Assembly: GCF_003057875.1 (NCBI RefSeq)
Contig: NZ_PYXZ01000004.1
Coordinates: forward strand, 124,001 to 188,000
Direction of reading: 5' to 3'
Length of the DNA: 64,000 bases
Origin: Nocardioides currus
GTDB lineage: Bacteria; Actinomycetota; Actinomycetes; Propionibacteriales; Nocardioidaceae
Shown: piece after piece, positions 50,871 to 59,844 of the stretch
Layout: each line of letters opens with the position of its first letter
Numbering within the stretch: position 1 is the stretch's first letter
The notes under the pieces: generated by a model
What the model was told of the DNA's origin: nothing
Databases searched by the model: none
The model's input: only the letters and a program-made list of their open reading frames with translations
Position numbers and translations under genes: made by a program

Positions 50871-53447
50871 ATGCCTGGAACCAACCTCACCCGGGACGAG
50901 GCCGCGACCCGCGCCGCACTCCTGGACGTCACCTCCTACACGATCGACCTTGACCTCACGACCGGGGACAAGACGTTCGCGTCGACCACGACCATCACCT
51001 TCACGAGCCGCGAGGTCGGGGCCGAGACCTTCGCCGACCTCGTCGGTGCGACCGTCAACGAGATCAACCTCAACGGCCGCGACCTCGATCCCTTCACGTC
51101 GTACGTCGACAGCCGGATCGCCCTCGACGACCTGCAGGCGGAGAACACGCTGGTCGTGCGCGCCGACTGCACCTACTCCCACACCGGGGAGGGCCTGCAC
51201 CGCTTCGTCGACCCCGCGGACGACCGCGTCTACCTCTACAGCCAGTTCGAGGTCCCCGACGCGCGCCGCGTGTTCACCACCTTCGAGCAGCCCGACCTCA
51301 AGTCGGTCTTCACCTTCAACGTCACCGCCCCCAGTCACTGGAAGGTCGTCTCGACGGCGCCGACCCCCGAGCCCGAGGACCTCGGTGAGGACAAGGCGCT
51401 GTGGCGCTTCCCGGTGACCGAGCGGATGTCGACGTACATCACCGCCGTGGTCGCGGGTGAGTACCACGAGGTCCTCGACAGCTACGACGGCAAGTTCGGC
51501 ACCATCCCGCTCGGCCACTACTGCCGCCAGTCGCTGGTCGAGCACATGGACACCGACGTGCTCGTCGAGCTCACCAAGCAGAGCTTCGAGTTCTTCGAGG
51601 AGAAGTTCGACTTCCCCTACCCCTTCCACAAGTACGACCAGCTCTACGTGCCGGAGTACAACATGGGTGCGATGGAGAACGCGGGCTGCGTGACGCTGCG
51701 CGACGAGTACCTCCCCCGCTCGCGCCAGCCGCGCTCGTTCTACGAGTTCCGCGCCTCCGTCATCACCCACGAGATGGCCCACATGTGGTTCGGCGACCTC
51801 GTCACCATGAAGTGGTGGGACGACCTGTGGCTCAACGAGTCGTTCGCCGAGTGGGCCTGCTACTGGTGCGAGGCCGAGGCCACGGAGTACACCGACGCGT
51901 GGACCGGCTTCGCCAACGCCCGCAAGCAGACCGGCTACCGCGCCGACCAGCTGCCCTCGACGCACCCGATCGCGGCCGACAACGTCGACCTGCACGCGGT
52001 CGAGGTCAACTTCGACATGATCACCTACGCCAAGGGCGCCTCGGTGCTCAAGCAGCTCGTCGCGTGGGTCGGCCTCGACGCCTTCGTCGAGGGCATCCGT
52101 GACTACTTCAAGCAGCACGCGTTCGGCAACACCGAGTTCTCCGACCTGCTGGTCTCGCTGGAGAAGGCCTCGGGCCGCGAGCTCGACAGCTGGGCGCAGG
52201 AGTGGCTCCAGACCGCCGGCGTCAACACGCTCGCGCCGGTCTTCGAGCTCGGCGCCGACGGCAGCTACACGTCGTTCTCGATCGCGCAGTCGGCCCACCC
52301 CGACTGGCCGACGCTGCGCCGCCACCGCCTCGGCATCGGCCTGTACGACGCCGACGACTCCGGCACGCTGACGCGACGCGACTACCTCGAGGTCGACGTC
52401 GAGGGCGCGACCACCGAGGTCGCCGCCCTGGTCGGCACGACCCAGCCGGCCCTGTTGCTGCTCAACGACCAGGACCACGCCTACGCCAAGATCCGGCTCG
52501 ACGAGCGCTCGCTCGCGACCGTCATCGACGGACTGGCGAAGGTCGAGGACTCGCTGGCCCGGGCCCTCGTCTGGGGCGCCGCCTGGGACATGACCCGCGA
52601 CGCCGAGATGTCCTCCACCGACTGGGTGCGCCTGGTCCTGGCCAACATCGGCTCCGAGACCGACGCCTGGGGCGTCACGCGCATCCCGATGATGGCCGCC
52701 ACGGCGATCGCCCGCTACAGCGACCCCGCCCACCGCGCGGAGCTGAGCGACGAGTGGGAGCAGGGCATCCGGCAGCTGATGCTCGACGCCGAGCCGGGCA
52801 GCGACCAGCAGCTCACCTTCGCGCGCTGCTTCATCGGCTCCGCCCCGTCCAACGCCCGTCAGGACCACATGCCGCGCTCGACGGGGGCGCTGGACGACCT
52901 CGAGCGGATGCTCGACGGGTCCTTCGCCGTCGAGGGCCTCGCCGTCGACCAGGACCTCCGCTGGGCCATCGTCGCCGCCCTGGCCGCGTCGGGCCGCTAC
53001 GACGACGCGGACATCGACGCCGAGCTCGCCCGCGACAACACGATCGAGGGCAAGGAGAAGGCCGCCCGCGCTCGCGTCGCGCAGCCGACGGCCGAGGCCA
53101 AGGAGGCCGGCTGGAAGGCGATCCTCGACCCCGCCACGCCCAACGAGACCTCGAGCCAGATGGTGCTCTCGATCTTCCGCTCCGAGCAGGACGAGATGGT
53201 GGCGCCGTACGTCGAGAAGTACCTCGAGGCCGCCGACACGGTGATCGAGACACTCGGCTTCCACAAGGCGGCGCACATGCTGGAGTACGGCTTCCCGCTG
53301 GCCGTCGGCTCGCCCGAGGTCGTGGCCCGTCTCGACGCGTGGCTGGCCGACAACGACGCCCCGACGGGTGCCCAGCGCTACGTGGCCGAGGCCCGCGACG
53401 ACATCGCCCGTGCCCTCGCCGCCCAGGAGCGCGACGCCCAGCGCTGA
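50871..53447 (+). CDS. pepN: Aminopeptidase N (M1 zinc metallopeptidase)
   Basis: Removes N-terminal residues from peptides; 858 residues. The exopeptidase motif GAMENAG and zinc motif HEMAHMWFGDL with the distant Glu in NESFAEW are intact. The N-terminal beta domain and the C-terminal helical ERAP-like domain are complete. Of two in-frame ATGs, 50871 is preferred: it has AGGA at a good distance and a CAGGAT hexamer seven bases upstream. The gene ends four bases before a 22-base repeat array. Confidence 0.97.
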   Translation: MPGTNLTRDEAATRAALLDVTSYTIDLDLTTGDKTFASTTTITFTSREVGAETFADLVGATVNEINLNGRDLDPFTSYVDSRIALDDLQAENTLVVRADCTYSHTGEGLHRFVDPADDRVYLYSQFEVPDARRVFTTFEQPDLKSVFTFNVTAPSHWKVVSTAPTPEPEDLGEDKALWRFPVTERMSTYITAVVAGEYHEVLDSYDGKFGTIPLGHYCRQSLVEHMDTDVLVELTKQSFEFFEEKFDFPYPFHKYDQLYVPEYNMGAMENAGCVTLRDEYLPRSRQPRSFYEFRASVITHEMAHMWFGDLVTMKWWDDLWLNESFAEWACYWCEAEATEYTDAWTGFANARKQTGYRADQLPSTHPIAADNVDLHAVEVNFDMITYAKGASVLKQLVAWVGLDAFVEGIRDYFKQHAFGNTEFSDLLVSLEKASGRELDSWAQEWLQTAGVNTLAPVFELGADGSYTSFSIAQSAHPDWPTLRRHRLGIGLYDADDSGTLTRRDYLEVDVEGATTEVAALVGTTQPALLLLNDQDHAYAKIRLDERSLATVIDGLAKVEDSLARALVWGAAWDMTRDAEMSSTDWVRLVLANIGSETDAWGVTRIPMMAATAIARYSDPAHRAELSDEWEQGIRQLMLDAEPGSDQQLTFARCFIGSAPSNARQDHMPRSTGALDDLERMLDGSFAVEGLAVDQDLRWAIVAALAASGRYDDADIDAELARDNTIEGKEKAARARVAQPTAEAKEAGWKAILDPATPNETSSQMVLSIFRSEQDEMVAPYVEKYLEAADTVIETLGFHKAAHMLEYGFPLAVGSPEVVARLDAWLADNDAPTGAQRYVAEARDDIARALAAQERDAQR

Positions 53448-53450
53448 GTC

Positions 53451-53628
53451 GAGTCGGCGCGAACAGCCCGGCGAGTCGGCGCGAACAGCCCGGCGAGTCG
53501 GCGCGAACGGCCCGGCGAGTCGGCGCGAACGGCCCGGCGAGTCGGCGCGAACGGCCCGGCGAGTCGGCGCGAACCTGCCCGGCGTTGCGGTTCGCGCCGA
53601 CTCGGCACCACTTTCACGCCGACTCGGC
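53451..53628. repeat. 22-bp-period repeat array after pepN with inverted end
   Basis: Six direct copies of GAGTCGGCGCGAAC plus an 8-9 base filler start at 53451, 53473, 53495, 53517, 53539 and 53561. Two inverted copies follow at 53591 (TTCGCGCCGACTCGGC) and 53613 (one mismatch), again 22 bases apart. The last direct copy and first inverted copy form a perfect 14-base stem with a 15-base loop. The array fills most of the 207-base gap between pepN and the DUF5130-like gene. Confidence 0.9.
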
Positions 53629-53654
53629 GGTGGGGTGGGTGAGGCGGGGCGGAG

Positions 53655-54038
53655 TCAGACGCCGGAGTGCAGGGTGTTCTGCGGACGCGCGTGGTCGGCC
53701 AGCATCGCGATGCCGCGCTTGAGCCCGCCCACGAAGTCGTCGGCGGCGAAGTCCGCCTGCATGGCGAGGATGGCCAGCTCGACCTCGCGGTCGGTGAGGT
53801 GGCGGCGCACCTCGGTGCCGGTGACGACGTCGATCGTGCGGGCGGCCGGCTCGATCATCACGAGCACGCTGCGGGTCGGCGCCACCAGCGACGAGTGCAG
53901 CCGTCGGGCGTACACCCGGCTGTCACCCTCGGCGTGGCCGATGTAGACGGAGAACTCGAAGCGGCACGACTGCTCGGCGGCGCGGATGGCCCGGTCGAGC
54001 TCCGCGCGCTCGCGCGAGCTCAGCTCACCAGCTGCCAC
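53655..54038 (-). CDS. DUF5130-like protein
   Basis: Protein of 127 residues with no signal peptide or membrane span. Pattern LSSRERAELDRAIRAAEQ, FEFSVYIGHAEGD, VLVMIEPAARTIDVVTG, EVRRHLTDREVELAILAM resembles the cytoplasmic TPM-like DUF5130 family of actinobacteria. GTG start at 54038 with GGAG upstream, overlapping the preceding membrane protein by 14 bases. Function unknown. Confidence 0.78.
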   Translation of the reverse strand: MAAGELSSRERAELDRAIRAAEQSCRFEFSVYIGHAEGDSRVYARRLHSSLVAPTRSVLVMIEPAARTIDVVTGTEVRRHLTDREVELAILAMQADFAADDFVGGLKRGIAMLADHARPQNTLHSGV

Positions 54039-54393
54039 GGGCTCCGCCGGTCTCGTCCGTCTCGTCGGCGGAGTCGCCGGCCGGGAGCTCCTTGGCGCTC
54101 GCGCGTGGTCCGCCGAGCCACAGGCTCTCGGGAGCCATGCCCCCGGGCGAGACGTCCTCGCCGCGCACGATGGCCGGGACGTAGACCGCGAGGCCGATCA
54201 GCACGAACAGCAGGACGGGCAACCCGCCCAGCAGGAGCAGCGCGTGCAGGGTGTCGACGTCCTCGACGGTCGTCCAGCCCTCGGCCTGCTCGGCGTGGGC
54301 CGGGGCGGCGACCAGCGCGAGGCACAGCGCCACGAGCGGCAGGCTGGCGCGAGCGGCGATCCGGGCGGGAGTGGAGAGCGCGGGCGTGTTCAC
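54025..54393 (-). CDS. Small membrane protein of unknown function
   Basis: Protein of 122 residues: a signal-like hydrophobic N-terminus (ASLPLVALCLALVAAPAHA) then an external segment, a membrane span (about 56-77, LLLLGGLPVLLFVLIGLAVYVP) and an acidic cytoplasmic tail. The GTG at 54393 is chosen because TATCGT ends seven bases upstream; a GTG three codons earlier lies inside that promoter. Probably cotranscribed with the DUF5130-like gene. Not recognised. Confidence 0.7.
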   Translation of the reverse strand: MNTPALSTPARIAARASLPLVALCLALVAAPAHAEQAEGWTTVEDVDTLHALLLLGGLPVLLFVLIGLAVYVPAIVRGEDVSPGGMAPESLWLGGPRASAKELPAGDSADETDETGGARGSW

Positions 54394-54400
54394 GAGCCCC

Positions 54401-54406
54401 ACGATA
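54401..54406 (-). promoter_or_regulatory. -10 element, leaderless, for the small membrane protein
   Basis: TATCGT on the minus strand, seven bases before the GTG at 54393. It decides between two in-frame GTG starts. Confidence 0.5.
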
Positions 54407-54527
54407 TCCGCATCCGGCGGCAGTCAGGGTCCCACCCTCGACCGGCGGTCCGTCGACTCGATCACACCCGCGCCGCGCAGCGGCAGGGCGACTTGGGTCT
54501 CGCTGACGAGTCGCCATACTGGCGGGC

Positions 54528-55583
54528 ATGCTTTCGCTCTCCGAGTCCTGTTCCGACGGCGAAGACATCTGTGAGTGGGTGCTGCGCGAGACCGGCGACC
54601 AGAGGCTCGCCACCGTCTCCGACTGGCTCGTCGGCAAGCCCGCGGCCCTGACCGGTCTGGTCGTCCTCGGGCTGGTCATCCGGTGGCTGCTGCACCGGTT
54701 GATCGACCGCCTGGTCGCCCGTGCCGAGGTGGGCATGCTGCCCAACCGCTTCAGCCGTGCGGTGACCGGCGGCAAGGTGGGTGCGGCGCTCAACCTCCAC
54801 GAGGCCGCCGGCTCGACGCGGCGGGTGCAACGCGCGGCCACGATGGGCACGCTCCTCAAGAGCGTCGTCACGGGGATCGTGCTGGCCGTCGTCGTGACGA
54901 TGATGCTCAGCGAGATCGGCGTCAACATCGCACCGATCATCGCCAGCGCCGGGATCCTCGGCCTCGCCCTCGGCTTCGGTGCGCAGAGCCTCGTCTCGGA
55001 CTTCCTGTCCGGCATCTTCATGATCTTCGAGGACCAGTACGGCGTGGGCGACGAGGTCGACCTCGGCGAGGCCGTCGGCACCGTCGAGGCCGTGAGCCTG
55101 CGCGTCACGCGGGTGCGCGACGTCAACGGCACGGTGTGGTACGTCCGCAACGGCGAGATCATGCGCGTGGGCAACATGAGCCAGAACTGGGCGCGCACCG
55201 TGCTCGACATCAGCGTCGCGTACGGCGAGGACATCACCCGCGTGCAGCGGGTGCTCACCGACATCGCCCATGACCTGTGGGAGGACGAGGACTTCACCGG
55301 CCGCGTCATCGAGGAGCCCTCGGTGTGGGGCATCCAGGACATCACCGCCGACGCGGTGGTCGTCCGGGTCGCCCTCAAGACCGCGCCGCTCGAGCAGTGG
55401 GCGGTCGCGCGAGAGATGCGTCAGCGGATCAAGGCCCGCTTCGACCACGAGGGCATCGAGATGCCGCACGCCCAGCGCGTCGTGTGGCTCCGCTCCCCCG
55501 ACGCGGAGCCCGAGGCCCCGGAGGTGGACCTGGGCGACGCGCCGAAGGCGCAGGGTCCCGCCCAGGCCGAGGGTCCGGCGTGA
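54528..55583 (+). CDS. MscS-family mechanosensitive ion channel
   Basis: Protein of 351 residues. Membrane spans lie at about 38-58, 103-128 and 132-155; the last is the pore helix (IASAGILGLALGFGAQSLVSDFLSG region) followed by the beta-domain (GVGDEVDLGEAVGTVEAVSLRVTRVRD) typical of MscS. The C-terminal alpha/beta domain includes MRQRIKARFDHEGIEMPHAQR. Role: release of osmolytes on hypo-osmotic shock. CATACT lies seven bases before the ATG. A strong bidirectional hairpin begins at its stop. Confidence 0.93.
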   Translation: MLSLSESCSDGEDICEWVLRETGDQRLATVSDWLVGKPAALTGLVVLGLVIRWLLHRLIDRLVARAEVGMLPNRFSRAVTGGKVGAALNLHEAAGSTRRVQRAATMGTLLKSVVTGIVLAVVVTMMLSEIGVNIAPIIASAGILGLALGFGAQSLVSDFLSGIFMIFEDQYGVGDEVDLGEAVGTVEAVSLRVTRVRDVNGTVWYVRNGEIMRVGNMSQNWARTVLDISVAYGEDITRVQRVLTDIAHDLWEDEDFTGRVIEEPSVWGIQDITADAVVVRVALKTAPLEQWAVAREMRQRIKARFDHEGIEMPHAQRVVWLRSPDAEPEAPEVDLGDAPKAQGPAQAEGPA

Positions 55584-55628
55584 GCGTGGATCCTCGACCA
55601 CGACGCAGTCGTGATCGAGGATCCACGC
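55584..55628. terminator. Bidirectional terminator between mscS-like gene and osmC-like gene
   Basis: A 21-base stem with one mismatch (55584-55604 against 55608-55628) and loop GCA, starting immediately after the channel stop and ending seven bases before the OsmC stop. It serves both convergent genes. Confidence 0.8.
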
Positions 55629-55635
55629 GACTCGC

Positions 55636-56061
55636 TCAGCTGAGTGCGGCGTCCAGCGTGATCGTCACGGCCGAGAGCGCCTGCGAGACCGGACAGCCCG
55701 CCTTGGCCTCCTCGGCCAGCCGCACGAAGGTGTCGTTGTCGAGTCCCTCGACGACCCCGCGCACGGTGAGCTTGATGCCGGTGATCCCGGTGCCGGGCGT
55801 GAAGTCCACGGCGGCGGAGGTGTCGAGCGAGGTCGCCGGGGTGTCGTTCTTCGCCAGCCCGTTGGAGAACGCCATCGAGAAGCAGGACGAGTGGGCGGCG
55901 GCGATCAGCTCCTCGGGGCTGGTCTTGCCGTTGGCCTCCTCGGCGCGCGAGGGCCACGAGACGTCGTAGGTGCCGAGCCCCGACGAGTCGAGGGTGACCT
56001 GGCCGGCGCCCTCGAACAGGGTGCCTTCCCAGTGGGTGGTGGCGGTGCGGGTGGTGGGCAT
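55636..56061 (-). CDS. OsmC-family peroxiredoxin
   Basis: Protein of 141 residues that reduces organic hydroperoxides. Both catalytic cysteines are present (HSSCFSMAFS and KAGCPVSQAL), with the N-terminal HWEGTLFEGAGQV typical of OsmC. AAGGAG precedes the ATG at 56061. Convergent with the channel gene; divergent from the globin. Confidence 0.93.
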   Translation of the reverse strand: MPTTRTATTHWEGTLFEGAGQVTLDSSGLGTYDVSWPSRAEEANGKTSPEELIAAAHSSCFSMAFSNGLAKNDTPATSLDTSAAVDFTPGTGITGIKLTVRGVVEGLDNDTFVRLAEEAKAGCPVSQALSAVTITLDAALS

Positions 56062-56163
56062 GGATGCTCCTTGCACGATCGGGACGGGTCGCGACCGAGT
56101 CTTCCACGCGCCCCCCGGCGCCCGCCTCCTCGTCCGTTCGGGCCGGACGACACAATGGGCGCC

Positions 56164-56538
56164 GTGAGCACCTTCTACGACGAGATCGGCGGCGAGGCGA
56201 CGATCCGCCGGATCGTGCACACGTTCTACGAGGGCGTGGCGGACGACCCGCTGCTCCGCCCGCTCTACCCCGAGGAGGACCTCGGGCCGGCCGAGGAGCG
56301 GTTCGCCCTGTTCCTCGTGCAGTACTGGGGCGGGCCCACCACCTACGGCGACACCCGCGGCCACCCGCGGCTGCGGATGCGGCATGCGCCGTTCGCCGTG
56401 ACGCCCGCCGCCGCCGAGCGCTGGCTCGTGCACTTCCGCGCGGGGCTCGACGAGGTGGAGCTGACCCCGGAGCAGGACGAGCAGTTCTGGAGCTACGTCA
56501 CCCACGCTGCGCAGTTCATGGTCAACACCCTGGAGTAG
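56164..56538 (+). CDS. glbO: Truncated haemoglobin, group II (trHbO)
   Basis: Globin of 124 residues. The proximal His lies in RMRHAPF, preceded by YWGGPTTYGDTRGHPRL, the hallmark of group II (GlbO) globins. The GTG at 56164 is preferred over an ATG three codons earlier since it gives the family N-terminus (STFYDEIGG) and follows CACAAT by seven bases. Probable role: oxygen or NO handling. Stop lies five bases from the convergent thioesterase stop. Confidence 0.93.
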   Translation: MSTFYDEIGGEATIRRIVHTFYEGVADDPLLRPLYPEEDLGPAEERFALFLVQYWGGPTTYGDTRGHPRLRMRHAPFAVTPAAAERWLVHFRAGLDEVELTPEQDEQFWSYVTHAAQFMVNTLE

Positions 56539-56542
56539 CCGC

Positions 56543-57445
56543 TCAGGCGGCGAGCGCGTCCAGGATCGCGTCGCGGAACTCGGCGGGCGGCTCGATCGAG
56601 TGCTGCGTGGCGGGGTCGAAGAAGACCAGCACGACCCGGGCGCGGGAGAGCACGGTGTCCCCGTCACGGATCTCGGAGCTGATGGTGAACGACTTCGACC
56701 CGACGTGCGTGATGCGTGAGTGGACGTCGTACGCCTCGAGCCGGAACAGGATCGGGATGCGGTAGTCGACGTCGGTCTGCGCGACCACGACGTGGAAGCC
56801 CGTGTCGCCGGTGATGTCGCGGCCGAGCCGCTCCATCAGCGGGATGCGCGCCTCCTGGAAGTACTCGAAGTACTTCACGTTGTTGACGTGGCCGTAGACG
56901 TCGACGTCGGAGAAGCGGACGTGCAGCGGGTAGTGGCCCGGGCTCCACGTTCGTTCGGCCGCGACGGGCTCGATCCTCGGCGACTTCGGCAGCGGCTCCT
57001 CGAGGAAGGGCGCGAGGGTGTCCTTCTCCTCGGGACTGAGCCGCCGGGGGCGCTCGGTGGCGAAGACGTACGGCGTCAGCACCGTGCTCGCCCGCAGGTG
57101 CACCACGCGGCCGTCGGGCGTCTCGTCGAAGACCTCGTAGGCCATGGTGAAGCTGGCCGCGCGGATCTCGGTCACCCAGCACTCGATGCTGATGGGCCGG
57201 AACCGGAAGGTCAGTGGCGCCCGGTAGGTGACCTCGTGGCGCACGACGACCACGCCCTCGGCGAGGTCCTCACCCTGGCTCCCGTCCTCGCCGCGGCGTA
57301 CGGACGGACCGTGGCTGCGCATCATGTCGACGCGCGCCTCCTGGAGGTAGTCGACGTAGACGACGTTGTTGACGTGGCCCAGCAGGTCGAGGTCGGCCCA
57401 CCGCATCGGGCACTGGTAGAGGTGGCGCACACCTGATGCTCTCAT
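56543..57445 (-). CDS. Acyl-CoA thioesterase with two hotdog domains
   Basis: Protein of 300 residues built from two 4HBT hotdog domains in tandem. Each has the active-site pattern: RWADLDLLGHVNNVVYVDYLQEAR in the first and RFSDVDVYGHVNNVKYFEYFQEAR in the second (Asp-x-x-GHVNN). A linker around 145-160 joins them. It should hydrolyse acyl-CoA thioesters. The ATG at 57445 has GGAGG eleven bases upstream; a GTG four codons earlier overlaps that site. Confidence 0.9.
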   Translation of the reverse strand: MRASGVRHLYQCPMRWADLDLLGHVNNVVYVDYLQEARVDMMRSHGPSVRRGEDGSQGEDLAEGVVVVRHEVTYRAPLTFRFRPISIECWVTEIRAASFTMAYEVFDETPDGRVVHLRASTVLTPYVFATERPRRLSPEEKDTLAPFLEEPLPKSPRIEPVAAERTWSPGHYPLHVRFSDVDVYGHVNNVKYFEYFQEARIPLMERLGRDITGDTGFHVVVAQTDVDYRIPILFRLEAYDVHSRITHVGSKSFTISSEIRDGDTVLSRARVVLVFFDPATQHSIEPPAEFRDAILDALAA

Positions 57446-57486
57446 CAGCGGCGCCACCTCCGGTCAGGCAGCGATCGGGCGCGAGA

Positions 57487-57666
57487 TCAGCGCGCGCCGA
57501 GCAGGTGGCCGTAGTAGGCCGGGATGGTCTCCTGGCGGGCGACGCGCACCTTGCGGTTGGAGGCGAGGAACTCGGCGCCGGCGCCGATGGTGAGGAGGAG
57601 GGCCACGGCGGCGACGGCGACCACGGCGAAGACGAAGACGTTCAGGTTGATCAGCTCGAAGCTCAT
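57487..57666 (-). CDS. Small single-span membrane protein under TetR control
   Basis: Protein of 59 residues: ATG at 57666 with AAAGGA eight bases upstream; a membrane span (about 9-31, FVFAVVAVAAVALLLTIG) then a basic cytoplasmic tail (NRKVRVARQE). Upstream in-frame codons lie inside the operators and are not credible. It is divergent from a TetR-family regulator, with two palindromic operators in its promoter. Not recognised. Confidence 0.72.
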   Translation of the reverse strand: MSFELINLNVFVFAVVAVAAVALLLTIGAGAEFLASNRKVRVARQETIPAYYGHLLGAR

Positions 57667-57678
57667 GACGGATGTCCT

Positions 57679-57710
57679 TTCTACGTCTGTAGAATCTCTA
57701 CATGTGTAGA
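57679..57710. promoter_or_regulatory. Two palindromic TetR operators in a divergent promoter
   Basis: TTCTACGTCTGTAGAA (57679-57694) and TCTACATGTGTAGA (57697-57710), both TCTAC-N4-GTAGA, with centres 17 bases apart. AT-rich against the background. They cover the promoter of the small membrane gene and lie 72 bases before the TetR start. Confidence 0.8.
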
Positions 57711-57782
57711 AGGTACGCCGCTCCGCCACCGTGTGCAAGTCGGCCGGTAGTGTCGTGCCTCACCCACCAGGGAGGGGGCGAC

Positions 57783-58391
57783 ATGACCGAGTCCGACGCG
57801 GCTCCGAGGGCGCTGTCCGCCCGGCGGCGCCAGATCCTCGAGGCGGCGATCACGGTGCTCGCCGGCCAGGGGTGGCGGGGCCTGACCCACCGGGCGATCG
57901 ACCGGGCCGCTGGCCTGCCCGAGGGCTCCAGCTCGGCCTACTACCGCTCCCGCAGCGCTCTCCAGACGGCGATGGCCGACTTCGTGGTGGGGCAGCTCGC
58001 GACCGACGTGGAGGCGCTGGCCGCCGAGCTCGAGGAGTGCCCGGGCGACCACGACCGCGCGGTCGCCGCGACGACCGCCACCTTCCGGCGCTGGCTCGAC
58101 GAGTCCGACCTCCTCACGGCGCGGCTCGAGCTCACCCTGGCCGCGGCGCGCGACGACGACCTGGCGGCGCAGCTGCGCGACTCCCGGGAGGGGCTGACGA
58201 GCATCGTCGGCGACATCCTGGCCCGGGGCGGTCACCCCCGCACGGATGCCGTCTCGGGGACCATCGTGGCCGCCGTCGACGGAGTGCTCATCTCCGCGCT
58301 CCTGCGTCCGCCGGCACACCGTGCCCGCTTCGTGGCCGACAGCCTCGACCTGCTCCTCGGATCGCTGGTCGAGGGGCGCCCGGCCGAGTGA
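57783..58391 (+). CDS. TetR-family transcriptional regulator
   Basis: Protein of 202 residues. The N-terminal helix-turn-helix is RRRQILEAAITVLAGQGWRGL, then HRAIDRAAGLPEGSSSAYYRSRSAL (recognition helix with a Ser-rich turn, quoted in part as GSSSAYYRS). The C-terminal ligand domain is all-helical. GGGAGGGGG upstream of the ATG at 57783. It probably binds the paired operators between itself and the small membrane gene; ligand unknown. Confidence 0.92.
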   Translation: MTESDAAPRALSARRRQILEAAITVLAGQGWRGLTHRAIDRAAGLPEGSSSAYYRSRSALQTAMADFVVGQLATDVEALAAELEECPGDHDRAVAATTATFRRWLDESDLLTARLELTLAAARDDDLAAQLRDSREGLTSIVGDILARGGHPRTDAVSGTIVAAVDGVLISALLRPPAHRARFVADSLDLLLGSLVEGRPAE

Positions 58392-58471
58392 GGCACGCCA
58401 TACGCGCGCCCCGGACCGCGGACTAGGGTGACGACGCATCCCACCTGACGCTTGAGAATCGGAGTTCTTCC

Positions 58472-59689
58472 ATGCCCGAGGCAGTGATCGTTTCCGTCGC
58501 CCGCTCCCCCATCGGTCGCGCCAACAAGGGCTCGCTCAAGGACTTCCGGCCCGACGAGCTCACCGCCCTGATCGTGCGCGAGGCGCTCGACAAGGTCCCC
58601 GCCCTCGACCGCAAGACCGTCGACGACCTCTACCTCGGCAACGGCCTGCCGGGCGGGGAGATGGGCAACAACATGGGTCGCATCGTCAACGTCCTCAACG
58701 ACATGGACGAGGTCCCGGGCGCGACCATCACCCGCTACTGCGCGTCGTCCGTCCAGACCACCCGGATGGCCTTCCACGCCATCAAGGCCGGCGAGGGCGA
58801 CGTGTTCATCTCCGCCGGGGTCGAGACCGTGTCGCGGTTCGCCAAGGGCACCTCCGACCACATCCCCGGCACCCGCAACGAGGTCTTCGCCGACGCCGAG
58901 GCCCGCACCGCGAAGATGGCCGAGGGCGGCCAGGACTGGCACGACCCCCGCGAGGACGGCCTGCTCCCGGACGCCTACATCGCGATGGGCCAGACCGCCG
59001 AGAACGTCGCCCGCCTACGCGGCCTGGACCGCAAGGAGCTCGACGAGTTCGCCGTACGCTCGCAGAACCTCGCCGAGAAGGCGATCGCCGACGGCTTCTG
59101 GGCCCGCGAGATCACGCCCGTCACCACCCCCGACGGCACCGTCGTCTCCGCCGACGACGGCCCGCGCGCCGGGGTCACCTACAACGCCATCGCCTCGCTG
59201 CAGCCGGTCTTCCGCCCCGACGGCGTCGTGACCGCCGGCAACTGCTGCGCCCTCAACGACGGCGCCGCCGCCGTGGTCCTCATGTCCGACACCAAGGCCG
59301 CCGAGCTCGGCCTCACGCCGCTGGCGCGGATCGTGTCCACCGGCGTCTCGGGGCTGTCCCCCGAGATCATGGGCCTCGGCCCGGTGGAGGCGACGAAGCG
59401 GGCGCTGGCCAATGCCGGCATGAGCATCGGCGACATCGACCTCGTCGAGATCAACGAGGCCTTCGCCGCGCAGGTCGTCCCGTCCTACCAGGACCTCGGC
59501 ATCGACCTCGACCGCCTCAACGTCAACGGCGGGGCCATCGCGGTCGGCCACCCCTTCGGCATGACCGGCGCCCGGCTGCAGAACACGATGCTCAACAGCC
59601 TCGACTGGCACGACAAGTCCACCGGCCTGATCACCATGTGCGTCGGTGGCGGCCAGGGCATGGCGCTGATCCTGGAGCGCCTGGGCTGA
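58472..59689 (+). CDS. Acetyl-CoA C-acetyltransferase (thiolase)
   Basis: Thiolase of 405 residues; condenses or cleaves acyl-CoA in fatty-acid oxidation or ketone metabolism. Nucleophilic Cys in [10 protein letters not shown] (about residue 92), [18 protein letters not shown] (usual form GHPxGATG) and final Cys in [14 protein letters not shown] precedes the ATG. A stem-loop follows its stop. No other beta-oxidation gene is next to it. Confidence 0.94.
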   Translation: MPEAVIVSVARSPIGRANKGSLKDFRPDELTALIVREALDKVPALDRKTVDDLYLGNGLPGGEMGNNMGRIVNVLNDMDEVPGATITRYCASSVQTTRMAFHAIKAGEGDVFISAGVETVSRFAKGTSDHIPGTRNEVFADAEARTAKMAEGGQDWHDPREDGLLPDAYIAMGQTAENVARLRGLDRKELDEFAVRSQNLAEKAIADGFWAREITPVTTPDGTVVSADDGPRAGVTYNAIASLQPVFRPDGVVTAGNCCALNDGAAAVVLMSDTKAAELGLTPLARIVSTGVSGLSPEIMGLGPVEATKRALANAGMSIGDIDLVEINEAFAAQVVPSYQDLGIDLDRLNVNGGAIAVGHPFGMTGARLQNTMLNSLDWHDKSTGLITMCVGGGQGMALILERLG

Positions 59690-59711
59690 CCCGCCCGGCC
59701 CGCTGATCGCC

Positions 59712-59768
59712 GTACGAGCCGGCAGGCCGTGACGCAACACGAGGGTCACGGTCTGCGGGTTCTCGTAC
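59712..59768. terminator. Stem-loop after the thiolase gene
   Basis: GTACGAG...CCGTGAC (59712-59733) pairs with GTCACGG...CTCGTAC (59745-59768), with an internal mismatch of a few bases and an 11-base loop. It lies 22 bases past the stop. Confidence 0.6.
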
Positions 59769-59844
59769 CTTTCGGGCGCCGCGGTGGTTACCCTCGGGGC
59801 ACCGCGGCTCGCTGAGCCACGGACACCAGGGGGAGAACGCACCG

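Noticed and set aside
53451..53628. CRISPR array or coding minisatellite after pepN
   Set aside because: The filler between cores is nearly constant, so there are no spacers. The array begins after the pepN stop and has inverted copies, so it is not coding.
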